Assembly: GCA_019448385.1 (NCBI GenBank)
Contig: JAGTXO010000007.1
Location: forward strand, 62,001 to 126,000
Direction of reading: 5' to 3'
Source: Diacronema lutheri
Taxonomy: Eukaryota > Haptophyta > Pavlovophyceae > Pavlovales > Pavlovaceae
Length of the DNA stretch: 64,000 bases
Shown piece after piece: positions 50,911-61,113 of this stretch; position 1 is the stretch's first letter, and each line of letters opens with the position of its first letter. The notes below the pieces were generated by a model. It ran no database searches, was not told the DNA's origin, and worked only from the letters and a program-made list of their open reading frames with translations. Made by a program: the position numbers and the translations under genes.

Positions 50911-51807
50911 ATGGACCCCAATGGCGATGGCCCGGTGGTGCTCGACGTCCAAACTGCGCTCCGCGCGACGCCCACCGTGGATGCCGAGGGCGACGGCGCG
51001 GCGGTGCTCGGCGCTGAGGCCGCGCTGCGCGTAGCCCTCACGGCACTTGCGTCAGGCGCGCGCACCGACGCCGCGCGCGCCACCGCGCTCGTGGGACAGG
51101 CCGCTGCGGTCGCCGCGGCCGGCCTGCCCGTGAACGCCGCCGCGGACGCCGCCGCGGACGCGCTGCGCGAAGCGGCCGTCGAGCTCGTCGCGCTGCGCGA
51201 GGCGCTCGCGCTCGCGGCGCAGCGCGAGGCGGACGCGCGCGAGGTGGAGCGCCAGCAGGCGCTCGCCGCCGCAGGGCTGCACGATCAGCTGCGTCGAAGC
51301 CGCGACGACGTGGCCGCCGCGCGCTCAGCCGCCGCCGCCGAGCGCGACGCGGCGTCGCGCGAGCGCGCCCGGCTTGAGAGCGAGCGTGCATGCGAGCTGC
51401 AGGCTTTCGCCGAGCTGCGCGCGCAGCTCGCTGCTGCAGTGACGCTCGCCGCCGCCGAGGCCGCGCGCGCCACGCGTGCCGAGGCGTCGAGCGCGCACGC
51501 TGCGGCGACCGCGGCCGAGGCGTGCGAGCGCGCGGCCGCGCACGGCTCGGCCGCTGAGCGCGCGGCGGCGGAGGCGAAGGCGGCGCGCGCGGACGAGGCG
51601 GTCGCTCGCAGACAGAATGGCGCGCTCGCGCGCGACGCCAAGGCTGCGCGCGAAGAGGGCGAGCGACTGCGCAGGCGAAATGCTCAGCTTGAGGCGCAGG
51701 TCGCTTCGCTGCGCGCGCGGCTTGGCGAGCTCGAGGGCGGCGACGGGTCGCTCGACGAGGTCTTTGGCCACCTGAACGAGATGGAGCGGCTCGCCGTCCG
51801 TATGTAA
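50911..51807 (+). CDS. Ala-rich coiled-coil protein
   Basis: A 298-residue intronless protein. From residue ~85 to ~285 it is almost continuous helix rich in Ala, Glu and Arg with heptad spacing (REALALAAQREADAREVERQ, then RLRRRNAQLEAQVASLRARL). The C-terminus GSLDEVFGHLNEMERLAV looks like a short conserved end. No enzymatic motif. It may be a filament, tether or adaptor. Its stop is 5 bp from the stop of the convergent TRM1-like gene, so the two mRNAs must overlap at their 3' ends. Confidence 0.6.
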   Translation: MDPNGDGPVVLDVQTALRATPTVDAEGDGAAVLGAEAALRVALTALASGARTDAARATALVGQAAAVAAAGLPVNAAADAAADALREAAVELVALREALALAAQREADAREVERQQALAAAGLHDQLRRSRDDVAAARSAAAAERDAASRERARLESERACELQAFAELRAQLAAAVTLAAAEAARATRAEASSAHAAATAAEACERAAAHGSAAERAAAEAKAARADEAVARRQNGALARDAKAAREEGERLRRRNAQLEAQVASLRARLGELEGGDGSLDEVFGHLNEMERLAVRM

Positions 51808-51812
51808 CTAGG

Positions 51813-53129
51813 CTAGAGGGGGTTGGGGTCGACAGACGTCGGCAAGGACGGGCTCGAGGGAACCACAATTTGCTCCGAGTGGGGTCTGGCGGGCGCTGCG
51901 CCCAAACCCAGCCCGGCGAGCGCGCGCGCGGCGGCGACCTGCGCGTCGACCGGCGCGTTGGTCTTGAGGCCAAACCGGTCAAAGTGCACGCGACTCGCGC
52001 GCCAGCCCTTCGCCTGCAGCACGTCGACAAGCGCACTCAATCGAACGGGCCCGCGCAGCGCCGCGCGCGACGCGACCGAGTGCGCGTGGTAGAAGAGCGG
52101 CGCGTCGCCGGCGACGCCCTCGACGGCGGCCTCGGCGGCAAGCGTGGCGAGCAGCTTGGCCGCTGGCGCGTACTCGTCGCCCCACGCGCCCGCCACGCAC
52201 CGCATCCGCTGCACAAAGGCGCGGTCGTGCAGGGGCCCCACATATAGGGGGCCGGCGCACGGCACGGCGCCCACGCCACACGCGCCGCAGTTGGGGCAGA
52301 TGGCGGCGCCGAGCCGACTCCAGTCGAGCACGGCGTGTTGCCCGCACGCGCCGCACGTCGCGACGAAGCCGAGCCGCCCGCGCAGCTGCGGCGAGCGCGA
52401 GGGCGCGCGGCTGAGCGCGAGCATCGACCTGTAGCATGGGCCGTGCCGTGCGTACAGCGAGAAGAGCGGCGTGGCGATCAGGCCGTGCATCGCGGCCTCC
52501 TGCACGGCGCGGCCGATCAGCAGCCGGATCGCCTGCTCATTCACCGCCGGGTTGGTCGCCGAGCTGCCCGCCGGCCACGCGCCGTACGCGGCGAGGCAGC
52601 GCTCGGGCGCCGTGTGCGCGCGCCCGTCGGTCTGCGTCGCGTACAGGAGGCCGCCGAGCTTGACGGACCACATGGCGGCGGAAAGCGCGCGCGCTGAGAG
52701 CCCGAACGAGTCCGCGTCGATCAGGTCAAAGGCGTACTCGCCGACGTTGCGCAGGAGCAGCGCGTGCGCGTCCACGTGGCTCACGGCCCACGTGTCGCCC
52801 TCCGTGCCGTACGGCGCAAGGTTGGCGCGGATCAGCGCGCCGAGCTCGTCGCTGCCCTCGTTGCAGTGCACGAAGCGCGCAACGCCGCGCTCTAGATAGC
52901 GCGCCGAGCGCGAGCCGCAGCCGCCAAACGCGTCAAGCACGCGCAGCGCGCGCGTGGGCCGACCGACGTCCTCCGCACCGTCCGCGCCGGCGTGCACGGC
53001 GGCGGCGAGCACCGCAAAGTCACGCGAGATGGCGGATTCCGCGCGGTAAAAGGCGCCGGTCGTGTCGAGGCGCACGCCACGCTCCGTCACGATCGACGCG
53101 AGGCACGTGAGCGGCGCCCACACGAGCAT
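51813..53129 (-). CDS. TRM1-like tRNA (guanine-26 N2) dimethyltransferase
   Basis: A 438-residue protein without introns. It follows the Trm1 order: GAFYRAESAISRDFAVL (the FYNP-x-NRD site, here FYRAESAISRD), LDAFGGCGSRSARYLERGV (AdoMet motif I), VHCNEGSDELGALIRANL, FDLIDADSFG (motif IV; the family norm is DPFG), GGLLYATQTDG, a conserved NEQAIRLLIGRAVQ, PLFSLYARHGPCYRSML, and a zinc-binding region CGACGQ with CPNCGACG before GPLYVGPLHD. Trm1 makes m2,2G26 in tRNA; this shorter, single-domain form resembles cyanobacterial or plastid-type members. ATG at 53129 is the first in frame. The Pro-to-Ser change in motif IV is notable. Confidence 0.8.
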   Translation of the reverse strand: MLVWAPLTCLASIVTERGVRLDTTGAFYRAESAISRDFAVLAAAVHAGADGAEDVGRPTRALRVLDAFGGCGSRSARYLERGVARFVHCNEGSDELGALIRANLAPYGTEGDTWAVSHVDAHALLLRNVGEYAFDLIDADSFGLSARALSAAMWSVKLGGLLYATQTDGRAHTAPERCLAAYGAWPAGSSATNPAVNEQAIRLLIGRAVQEAAMHGLIATPLFSLYARHGPCYRSMLALSRAPSRSPQLRGRLGFVATCGACGQHAVLDWSRLGAAICPNCGACGVGAVPCAGPLYVGPLHDRAFVQRMRCVAGAWGDEYAPAAKLLATLAAEAAVEGVAGDAPLFYHAHSVASRAALRGPVRLSALVDVLQAKGWRASRVHFDRFGLKTNAPVDAQVAAARALAGLGLGAAPARPHSEQIVVPSSPSLPTSVDPNPL

Positions 53130-53584
53130 GCCGTCCACGCGCGCGGTTTTGCGAACGTCAGTGCTCACGCCGGTGTGACTGACGTCTTGTCACTGTGGCG
53201 TCAGCCGAAATCTAGCGCCGGGGGCGCGCAGCTGTGCACCTCCTCGCCATCGTGACGTATGGCATGGGAGACGAGCCTTGCTGATGCCGCCGGTCGTGCC
53301 TCCGGCGCGGCCGCCTGCCGATGGTCATGGACATGCTCACATGGACGCGCGGCTGCCGAGCGCCGACGGCGATCGGCGGTGCGCGTGCGGCGCATGCGGT
53401 GCTCGGCGGCGAGCGGCCGCGCGTGACGGGCGCGTGCGCTGAGCACGGCGCTGCGCGCCGCGCCGCCAGCTCGCGCCAAGGGGGAGGAGGAGGAGGAGGA
53501 GGGGGGAAGGGAAGGGGCCGACGGGGCCAAACGACAAGAGAAATGGCGCCGGCGAGCGGCGCGTACCGCGCCACGCCACGCGGC
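53130..53584. other. Gene-free stretch between TRM1-like and Gfo/Idh genes
   Basis: 455 bp holding the upstream region of the TRM1-like gene and the 3' flank of the oxidoreductase. It has a purine-rich GGAGGA tract (about 53480-53516). No exon or RNA gene supported. Confidence 0.5.
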
Positions 53585-55091
53585 CTAGGCTAGGACGGCG
53601 TCGTGCTCGTCGAGCATGCTGCGCAGCCGCTCGACGTCGACAAGCTCAGAGAGACGCACCCGACGCTCCGCGGCGATGGACAGGTGCGTCGCCGCGCCGA
53701 GTGCGACGGCAAGGATCGAGTCGGCGACCGACACGTGCGCGAACGCGGCGTGCGTCTTCACCGCGCGCACGACGTGGTCGAGCTCGATGAAGGTGGAGCC
53801 ATGGTGGTCGCCGGCTGCAACGATGCGGGCGTCCGCGTGCACGGCAAGGTGCTCGACGCGCGCCCTGGTGAGCTCGGGCCCGGGCGGGCGGCTCGACTTC
53901 CAGTCGCGGCGCACGAGCTCCTCCGCACGCCGCCCGATCCGCACGTTTGGCAGCGCGTGGTCCTCGTCCTTGTCGCCGTGTCCCGGCATGAATGCCTCGA
54001 GTTTGCCGCGCTCGCCCACAGCGCTCACCTCAAACTGGAAGGCGCTCGCCTCAGCAAACATGCACAGCTCGAGGCTCGCCCTCGCGCGGTTTTCAAAGTC
54101 GATCAGCACGTACGCGTGGTCGAGCACGTCGGGCGTGCCGCCGTCCACGTAGCTCTCGTCCAAATGGTTGAGCGCCTGCCCGCCCGTCGCGTACACGGCG
54201 ACGGGCATCGGCCGGCCCGGCTGTGCGGCTGAGCGCGGCGCGAGGTTGTTCAGGTGGCAGATGAGGTCGAAGAAGTGGCACGCCTTCTCGACGAGCGAGC
54301 CGCCCGTCTTCGCGCTGAAGCGGTTCCAATCGCCCACCTTTTGCAAAAAGGGGAAGCGGTGCTCGCGAATCGACAGCATCCGCATCGCGCCGATCGTCCC
54401 GTCGCGCAGCTCGCGCGCGATGCGCTGGAGCGGCGCCATGTAACGGTACTCCATGCCCACCCACAGGAGCCCGCGCCGGCTCGCCGGGATCGACTCGTGC
54501 AGGTCGAGCACGCGCAGGCAGTCCTCGACCGTCGTGCAGAGCGGCTTCTCGCAGAGCACGTGCTTGCACGTCGGCAGCGCGTCGCGCAGCACGTCAATGT
54601 GCGTGTGGTTGGGCGTGGCGATGATGACGACGTCAACGTCCTTGCGTGCGAGTAGTGGCGCGTACGACTCGTACGCGTCGAACACCGCATCCGCGCCGAG
54701 AAGCTGCGCGGCGAGCGCACGCGACGTCGCGTCCGGGTCGGCGATCGCGACGACGGTGGCGCCCGGGTGGAGCTTGAGGTTGCTCAAGTGCTCGCGGCCT
54801 GCGGGCGCAGCGAAAGCGCGCGAACAAGGGAAGGGTGCAGCACCGCGAGCGCGCGCGCCGGGCGCGTCAGCCCTCGTCGGTCGGCGCGCGGGACCGTTCG
54901 CGGCGCGCGCGGGCGGCTGTGCGCAAGCCCAGCATGCGTTGCGCCGCGCCACGCGCACCAATGCAGCCGGTGCCGACGACACCGAAGCGAAGCGGCTCGC
55001 CCGGCGAGATGAGCGAGGTGAAATCCTCATGCGTCGACGCGAGCGACGCCGCTGAGTCGTAGATCGTCTGCACGTTGGCGGTGCGCGTCAT
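53585..55091 (-). CDS. Gfo/Idh/MocA-family NAD(P)-dependent oxidoreductase
   Basis: A 448-residue enzyme in two exons (55091-54959 and 54798-53585). The Rossmann motif FGVVGTGCIGREHLSNL is split by the intron (ATTG|GTGCGC...CCCGCAG|GC). VVAIADPDATSRALA, VDVVIIATPNHTHIDVL and the diagnostic HVLCEKPLCTT follow; EKP is the family's cofactor and catalytic Lys site. The C-terminal beta-sheet domain includes GLLWVGMEYRYMAPLQRI, GGSLVEKACHFFDLICH and the substrate-side HALPNVRIG. The substrate (a sugar, inositol or similar polyol) cannot be predicted. The ATG at 55091 is used because the longer frame begins with GTG. Confidence 0.88.
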
Positions 55092-55208
55092 GGCGTCGCC
55101 GGCTAATTCTGTGCTGACGTCCACCTTCCCGGCGGGGGTTGGCGACTTCTCTAGTCCGGATAAGCGTCCGGGAGACGCACGGGGAGCGGTCAGCGGGCCG
55201 AGTGCGCC
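55092..55208. promoter_or_regulatory. 117-bp divergent spacer, Gfo/Idh / Tim17-family gene
   Basis: Outward-facing start codons share this interval. No certain motif is seen. Confidence 0.4.
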
Positions 55209-55679
55209 ATGGCGCCGCGAGACCCAAAGTTTGCCCCCGACGCGGAGACGCAGGGGACGCTGTACCAGACGACGTCGGCGGGTGTGCTCGGCGTACTCGT
55301 GGGCGGCGTGTATGGCGCCGTTGGCAGCGCCTTCGCCAAGGAGATTCCGGGCACATCATCGATGACGGCGACCGCGAGCAACCTGATGAAGTACGCGGGC
55401 CTCTTTGGCCTCGGCTTCGCGATCTACGGCGGCACGCGAGCGACCGTCACAGGGGCGCGAGGGAAGCTCGACGCGTGGAGTCCGATCATTGCGGGCGCCG
55501 CTTCGGGCGCCGTCATGGGCGCGTCGTCGACCAAGTCGCCGCTCGGCGCGGCCGTGATGGCTGGCGCATTTGCCGTGACCGCGACGCTTGCTGAGATGGG
55601 GAGTGACCCGCACTACCTCTTCGACTTCTCGCAGTACGACAACAAGCCGATCATGCTCGCAAGCTCCAAGCAGGAGTGA
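55209..55679 (+). CDS. Tim17/22/23-family protein, NDUFA11-like
   Basis: A 156-residue intronless membrane protein with three to four hydrophobic segments separated by Gly/Ala helices: AGVLGVLVGGVYGAVGSAFA, LMKYAGLFGLGFAIYGGTRA, IIAGAASGAVMGASSTKSPL and AAVMAGAFAVTATLAEMG. The second and third carry the G-x3-G packing pattern of the Tim17 fold. Size and the short hydrophilic ends fit NDUFA11 (complex I subunit B14.7) of the mitochondrial inner membrane, but TIM22-type translocase parts or plastid relatives are also possible. The C-terminus HYLFDFSQYDNKPIM is soluble. Confidence 0.7.
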   Translation: MAPRDPKFAPDAETQGTLYQTTSAGVLGVLVGGVYGAVGSAFAKEIPGTSSMTATASNLMKYAGLFGLGFAIYGGTRATVTGARGKLDAWSPIIAGAASGAVMGASSTKSPLGAAVMAGAFAVTATLAEMGSDPHYLFDFSQYDNKPIMLASSKQE

Positions 55680-55764
55680 TGAGCGCCCTCGACGCGCCTG
55701 CACACGGTGGTTGACAGGTTGACCGGTTCCGAAATGCGCTGCGGCCACGGCAGACGTGTGCCGC

Positions 55765-57192
55765 TCACATGACGGCCATCTCGTCGGCGCCGTGGTGGGG
55801 CCCGAGGTGCGCCCTTGCGCCGACCCGGTCGCCCTTTGTGACCGTCTTCGCGAGAAAACTCGCGTCGCCCGCCAGCTCATCGTGCAGCGCGCGCAGCTTC
55901 TGCGTCAGCGCGACGGCCGTCTCGAGCCGCGCGTCGAGGCCGGCCTTGAGCTCGTCGCTGTCCGGCCCGTCCGAGTCAGCGAAGAGCGCCATGCCGCGCA
56001 CGCGGTCCACCTGCGCTCGCAGCTCGCCTTGCTCCGCCATCTTGAGCAGCAGCGCCTCGGCCTGCTCGGCCGAGCCGAGCCCTGCCGCGCTCGCGAGCTG
56101 CTGCAACGAGAGCGTCACGTACGTGCGGCTCAGCCGCTCGATGCACTCCCTGCGCGGCGCACGGCGGCGCACGGCCGCGCGGCGCGCGTTGGTCGCATGG
56201 CCACGTAACGCGCGCGTGTGCGCGGCGTGCTGCGGCAGGCGCGCGCGCGCGCGCATCGCCGGCGGGCGGCGTGCGCACTTGTCGAACGCGCTCGCACACT
56301 GCTTGACAAGGCCAGCGTTGCCGTCCTTGCGGTAGACGGCGGCGTGCTGCACGAGCACCCTGCGCAGCTTGGCCGACTCGCGCGAGGCGAACGCGCCCGC
56401 CAGGTCGGTGTACGCGCCAGCTGCCGAGCGGACGTGGCGTGTGACTGCGGTCGCCGCGTAGCGCGGGAGCGCTGGCACGGCGCGCGAGGCGATGAGGGAG
56501 CAGAGCGTCCACTTCTTGTACGCCTCGACGATGATCGAGTTGAGCACGAGCGCCGGCGCCGTGAGCACCAGCTGAAACGACTGCGCCGCGCGCGCGTGCC
56601 GCTTGAGGCCGACGAGCGCGATGCCCGCGTAGTAATGGAGCAGGAGCACGTCGTGCGCAGTCACGCCCGTGCGCGGCACGTCGATCTGGACGAGGGTCGC
56701 GTCGAGAATGGGCAGCGCCGCGCGGTATGTCTTCGCCAGGATCGCCGCCTGCAGCGCGAGGGCGTGCACCGGCGTGATGTGGTTCGGTGTCGGCGCGAGC
56801 GCGGCGGCGGCGGCGAGCAGCGGGCGCACGGCGAGCAGCGCGCCGCTCGGCTGCGGGAGGGCAAAGGTGAGGAACTTGGCGCAGAGGCGGCTGAACTCGA
56901 GCGGCGCAAACACCAGCTGCGCGCGGTCCGCGTGCAGCAGCAGCAGCCGGCACCGTTGCACGAACGTCGAGGCGAGCGGCGACGCGCCCGCCTGCGCGAG
57001 CGCCGACGCGCGGACGTTGAGCGCAAAGACGAGGCCGAGCGTGTGCGCGGGAGCGCTGAGCGGCTCGCACAGGTCGTCGAGCGACATCGCATGCCGGAAG
57101 AGCAACTCTTCCTGCGAGCGCAGCGTCGCGACGAGCGCCTTGTGCTCGTCGGGCGTGCGCGCCGAGGTGATCGCGCTCACGATCGTGTCCAT
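55765..57192 (-). CDS. CSN3: COP9 signalosome subunit 3
   Basis: A 432-residue protein in two exons (57192-56279 and 56149-55765); the intron (GTGCGC donor, GCGCAG acceptor) completes FDKECIERLSRTYVTLSL. The middle has TPR-like helices with HYYAGIALVGLKRHARAAQS and IIVEAYKKWTLCSLI, and the PCI winged helix follows with LSRTYVTLSLQQLASAAGL, EAEALLLKMAEQGELRAQVD and RGMALFADSD. This matches CSN3, a scaffold of the signalosome that removes NEDD8 from cullins. A C-terminal coiled helix (LETAVALTQKLRALHDEL) is present as in the family. Starts are 189 bp apart from the divergent CWC27 gene. Confidence 0.88.
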   Translation of the reverse strand: MDTIVSAITSARTPDEHKALVATLRSQEELLFRHAMSLDDLCEPLSAPAHTLGLVFALNVRASALAQAGASPLASTFVQRCRLLLLHADRAQLVFAPLEFSRLCAKFLTFALPQPSGALLAVRPLLAAAAALAPTPNHITPVHALALQAAILAKTYRAALPILDATLVQIDVPRTGVTAHDVLLLHYYAGIALVGLKRHARAAQSFQLVLTAPALVLNSIIVEAYKKWTLCSLIASRAVPALPRYAATAVTRHVRSAAGAYTDLAGAFASRESAKLRRVLVQHAAVYRKDGNAGLVKQCASAFDKCARRPPAMRARARLPQHAAHTRALRGHATNARRAAVRRRAPRRECIERLSRTYVTLSLQQLASAAGLGSAEQAEALLLKMAEQGELRAQVDRVRGMALFADSDGPDSDELKAGLDARLETAVALTQKLRALHDELAGDASFLAKTVTKGDRVGARAHLGPHHGADEMAVM

Positions 57193-57381
57193 GGCGGCGG
57201 CGGCGGCGGCGGCTGTCGAAGCGGCGGAGACGTTGGGCCGATCTTGAGCCTGCCCACGCGCGCAGCTGCCGGCGGGCGCGCGCGCGGTGCGTCCAGGCGC
57301 ACGTCAGGCGAGAGCGCGCGGGCGCGGATGGCCGGCGCGCGCGCGCGGACCGGCTGGGAGCGCAGCGCGGCTCTCGGAGCG
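57193..57381. promoter_or_regulatory. 189-bp divergent spacer, CSN3 / CWC27
   Basis: Shared upstream region with a GGC trinucleotide run near the CSN3 start. No clear motif. Confidence 0.4.
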
Positions 57382-59573
57382 ATGGCGGGCCTGAACACGT
57401 ACGCGACGGAACCGGCCACGCGCGGCAAGGTGGTGCTGCACACGACGCTCGGTCCGTTGGATGTGGAGCTGTGGCCCAAGGAGGCGCCCAAGGCCTGCCG
57501 CAACTTTGTGCAGCTCTGCCTCGAGGGCTTCTACGACGGCCTCCCCTTCCACCGCGTGATCAAGGACTTCATGGCGCAGACGGGCGATCCGACCGGCACG
57601 GGCGCAGGCGGCGAGTCGGTCTACGGCCGGCCGTTCGAGGACGAGTTCCACGGGCGCCTCCGCTTCACGCACCGTGGCCTCCTCGCGATGGCCAACTCGG
57701 CGCCAAACTCGAACGGTTCGCAGTTCTTCGTGACTCTCGACCGCTGCGATTGGCTCGACAGGCGCCACACCATCTTTGGCAAGGTCACGGGCACGTCGCT
57801 GTACAACCTCAATCGGTTCAACGAGCTCGAGACGCACGCGGTGGGCGGCGCCGCCGCTCCGACGGACCGTGCGCGCGCGCCGCCGCCGCCGCTGCCGCCG
57901 TCGCCGCCGCAGTGGGCACGCGCCGCGCGGTTGCGAGCGCTGGCTGAGCGCGGACTGAGCGAGCGACGCCCCGAGCCCAGCCCCGCTGCGCGCGCTCAGC
58001 CGCACCCGCACCCGCGGCGCCCGTCGCCTGTCGCCCGTCGCAGCACGCGGCGCTGCTCCCGGCGCGGCTGCCTCATCGGACCGTCCGCTCCATCCGCCAC
58101 TTATTGAATCGACTGAGGTGCTGCACGACCCCTTTGACGACATCGTGCCCCGCCAGGTGCGCGCAGCGCGGGGCGCGAAGCGCTCGGTGGTGGACGCTGC
58201 GCCCCACGGCCCCGTGTCGGGTGCGTGGGGACGCCCGAGCGGCGCGGCCGCGCGGGCGCAGGCGCCGCCTCGCCCCGCGAGTGGCCCCGCGTAGCGCGCC
58301 ATTCCGCCCTCCGCTCGCCCCCGTTTGCCCAACCCGCCCCCTCGCCTCCTCCGTCTGACCCCAAACGCCCACTCCCCCCCTCTCTCAGATCACGCACGTG
58401 CACGCGGCGGCAGCGGCCGCGCTTGAGGCAGAGCGCGCTGCCGCTGCCGCCAAGGAGGGCCGTCGACCCAAGCGCTGCCGGAACACGAAGCTCCTCTCCT
58501 TTGGCGACGAGGACGAGGACGAGCAGACCGTGCCGGCAGCCACGCGCGCAAACGAAACCGGCGCGCTCGCTTCCCGCGCGAACGGCGCGCGAAAACGCGC
58601 CATCACGTCGAGCCACGACGCGCTGCGCGACGACCCGCGCCTCTCGCGCGAGCCAGCGGTCGAGTCAGAGGGGGCGGGGGGCCCGGGTGCCCCGCGCGCC
58701 GGCGCGGCAGCGGCCGTCGCCCCTGTCGCGCACGGCGTGCGCGGCGAAGACGAACGAGCAAGCGCAGCCGACGGCGCGGAAGGCGGCGGCGCGGGCTTTG
58801 CCGCGCGCATGCGCGAGCAGCAGCTCACGCGGCGGCAGCAGCTCGCGCAGCGCGGCGCTGCCGACGCCGCACTCGGTGGCGCGGTGGCTCACGCGGCGCC
58901 GGCCGATGCTCCCGCGCTCGCGAGACCGCCGCCACCGCCGCCACCCTCCTCGGACGCGCGGCCGCCCGCGCACGGCGAGTATGAGACGCTGAAGCGCGAG
59001 CTCGCGCGACAGGCGGTGCAGGCGCCCGGCGGCTGGCGCTGGCGGGGCAAAGGCGACGCGGCTGACTCGGACGACGACGACGACGACGGCGACGGCGACG
59101 CGGCGAATGGCGGCGGCAGCGGCGGCGCGCACAACGCCGGCAGGGGCGGCGGCTCATTGGCGGATGAGCTTGCGAACAGGCGCGCGCGATACGTCGCAAA
59201 GTCGCGCCAGCTCAAGGCGCTGGGCAAGAAGGACCGCGCCAAAGAGACCGCGCTCAAGCTGCAGATGTTCGAGCGGTCGGAGCGCAAAGCCACCCTCGTG
59301 GGCGGGGCGCTCGCACCCGCGCCAAGGTTGATGGCTGAGGGCACCGACGACATGTACGAGATGACTGACCCGCTCGCCGGCGCGAACGCGGACGCGGCCG
59401 CGCACAGCCGCGCGATGCGCAAGATTGCAGAGCGCGCAGCGCACCAGCAGCTCTCTCTGCGCGCAGACGATGCAGACCCCGAGTGGGCGAGGGGAGGACT
59501 GGGCGGGCGGCACAGTCTATCGAGGGGTCGGGGCGAGGCTTATGACGAGCCTAGGACCGAGACACCCTCCTGA
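57382..59573 (+). CDS. CWC27: CWC27-like spliceosomal cyclophilin (PPIase)
   Basis: A 560-residue protein in three exons: 57382-57840, a 39-nt microexon at 58118-58156, and 58389-59573. The first 150 residues are a cyclophilin domain: GKVVLHTTLGPLDVELWPKE, RNFVQLCLEGFYDGLPFHRV, DPTGTGAGGESVYG, FEDEFHGRLRF, NGSQFFVTLDRCDWLDRRHT and IFGKVTG. As in human CWC27, the Trp of the active site is replaced. The microexon encodes VLHDPFDDIVPRQ, the conserved linker, and exon 3 starts the family's KLLSFGDEDEDE acidic block, then a Lys/Arg/Ala-rich region with LADELANRRARYVAKSRQL. CWC27 joins activated spliceosomes. The acceptor before the microexon (GACTGAG|GTG) is atypical. Confidence 0.9.
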
Positions 59574-59899
59574 CCGGCCGATTTGGAGTAGAATTCGGGG
59601 TCGAGCGGGCGCGGCGGACGGAGGGCCCGAGCCGGGCCGACGGAGGGTCCGACCCCGGAATGCGGGCGACCGGAAGGGCTTGGGTGATTTACGCCTAGTA
59701 GAATAGAATGGCGGATTCCGGGGGGGCTCGCAACTGGCATCGCGCAAGCTGAGGCCCCCTGACTGACCGGACCGCGCCGAGTGCGCGTGCACCCCGTGGA
59801 GGGCGCGGCCAGTCGGACACTCTTCGCGACTGAGCTCGCCGCGGCATACCGTGCGCTGCGCCGGCGCGCTACTTGCCGTTGGCCGAGCTGCGGGTGTTG

Positions 59900-60142
59900 C
59901 GCACCGCCGTGTTGCGCAGCCAGCGGCTGGATGCGCCGGTGGCCGGAACCTTGGCGCGCTTTGGCTAAGCGACCTCGGCCTGCACAGACTCGAACGCGTG
60001 CGTAAACTCGAGGCGTTGCAGGTGGCGAGCACGTGAGTTCGCGTAGGAGGTCTTGTACTCGGTGGCCTGACTGTCGACCGACGAGAGCTTGGGCGAGTTC
60101 GGCGGCACGTTGGCTCACTTGGGCTCGGTGCGCGGCTCTGCC

Positions 60143-60175
<33 letters not shown>

Positions 60176-61113
60176 CTTCGGACTCGCTGCCCGGCTCTGC
60201 CTGTGCGGGCGCGATGCACTCGGACTCGATGCCCGGCTCTGCCTTCGTGGGCGCGGTCGCGGGCACGGGCGCGCCCTCGACCCCGTCGCGGTTGAAGACA
60301 TCGAACTCGACGCACACGCCGTGGTCCTTGAAGTCGGTGGCCTCGCTGTCGTTCGCGTAAGCCTCGGGCGAACTCGCAACGAGCGACGACATCTCGGCGT
60401 GGAGCCAGCACATCTCATGCTGCACCGCGTGTTCAGGTTCTCGAGCGCTCCGTTGAAAGAGTCACTCTCACCGAGGCGCTCGCTGCACCACACCAGATAG
60501 CCATCGAGCTTGTGAGCGTGCTCGTGCGCCCGTGCGAGGTCCTTGGAGAGCGCGTCGGCGCGCGCGCACATGCCGTCGCATGACTTGGCCGGTGTCATGC
60601 TGTGCTTCCAAGGCCTGGTGCTCGGCGTTGAGCGTGTCGTGATCCTCGCGAACGAGCTGCAACCAGCTGCAGCAGCCGCGCGACGCCGCTGTCGCCGACG
60701 ATGCGCTGGAGCATGTGGCCCATGAGGTGTGCGCGGCACGTGGCGAGCGCCACATTTTTGCGCAGCAGCGCGAGGATCCGGGCGCCGCGGACGAGCCGGC
60801 CCATGCACTTGAGCGCGTAGATTCGGCCGCACATGCACGCGCCGACGACCGAGTCGGCGGGCCCGCCGTCGAGCCAAAAGTTGGCCTCGGCCGCATCGCG
60901 GCGGCGGGCGACGCGCTGAAGGATGCGCACGCGGTAGTGCCGGTCGACGAGCAGCTCGTCGCCGAAGATCTCGTCGGGCAGCAGCTCGGAGACGTTCTGG
61001 GGGTACATGCTGTGCGAGCGTGCACGCGACGAGATCTCGTCGGGCGTGCCGTCCGTTCGTTCAGAGCAGAGCGCGTCGGACCGGCAGACAGACGATGCAG
61101 CGCGCGAAGGCAC
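59900..61113 (-). pseudogene. Degraded coding region of unknown family
   Basis: Conserved-looking peptide segments lie in different minus-strand frames: YPQNVSELLPDEIFGDELL with RHYRVRILQRV and RIYALKCMGRLVRGARILALL (about 60740-61010), LVREDHDTLNAEHQALEA (~60640), LARAHEHAHKLDGYLVWCSE (~60500) and HEMCWLHAEMSSLVASSPEA (~60390). They follow one another in order, so this looks like one gene or transposon-carried gene broken by frame changes, or one with introns I did not recognise. No family is assigned. The part nearer 59574 shows no supported exon. Confidence 0.4.

Noticed and set aside
55092-55124. Upstream extension of the Gfo/Idh protein
   Set aside because: It begins with GTG, not ATG; the same reasoning moved the starts at 25393, 44662, 47792, 53129 and 2696.
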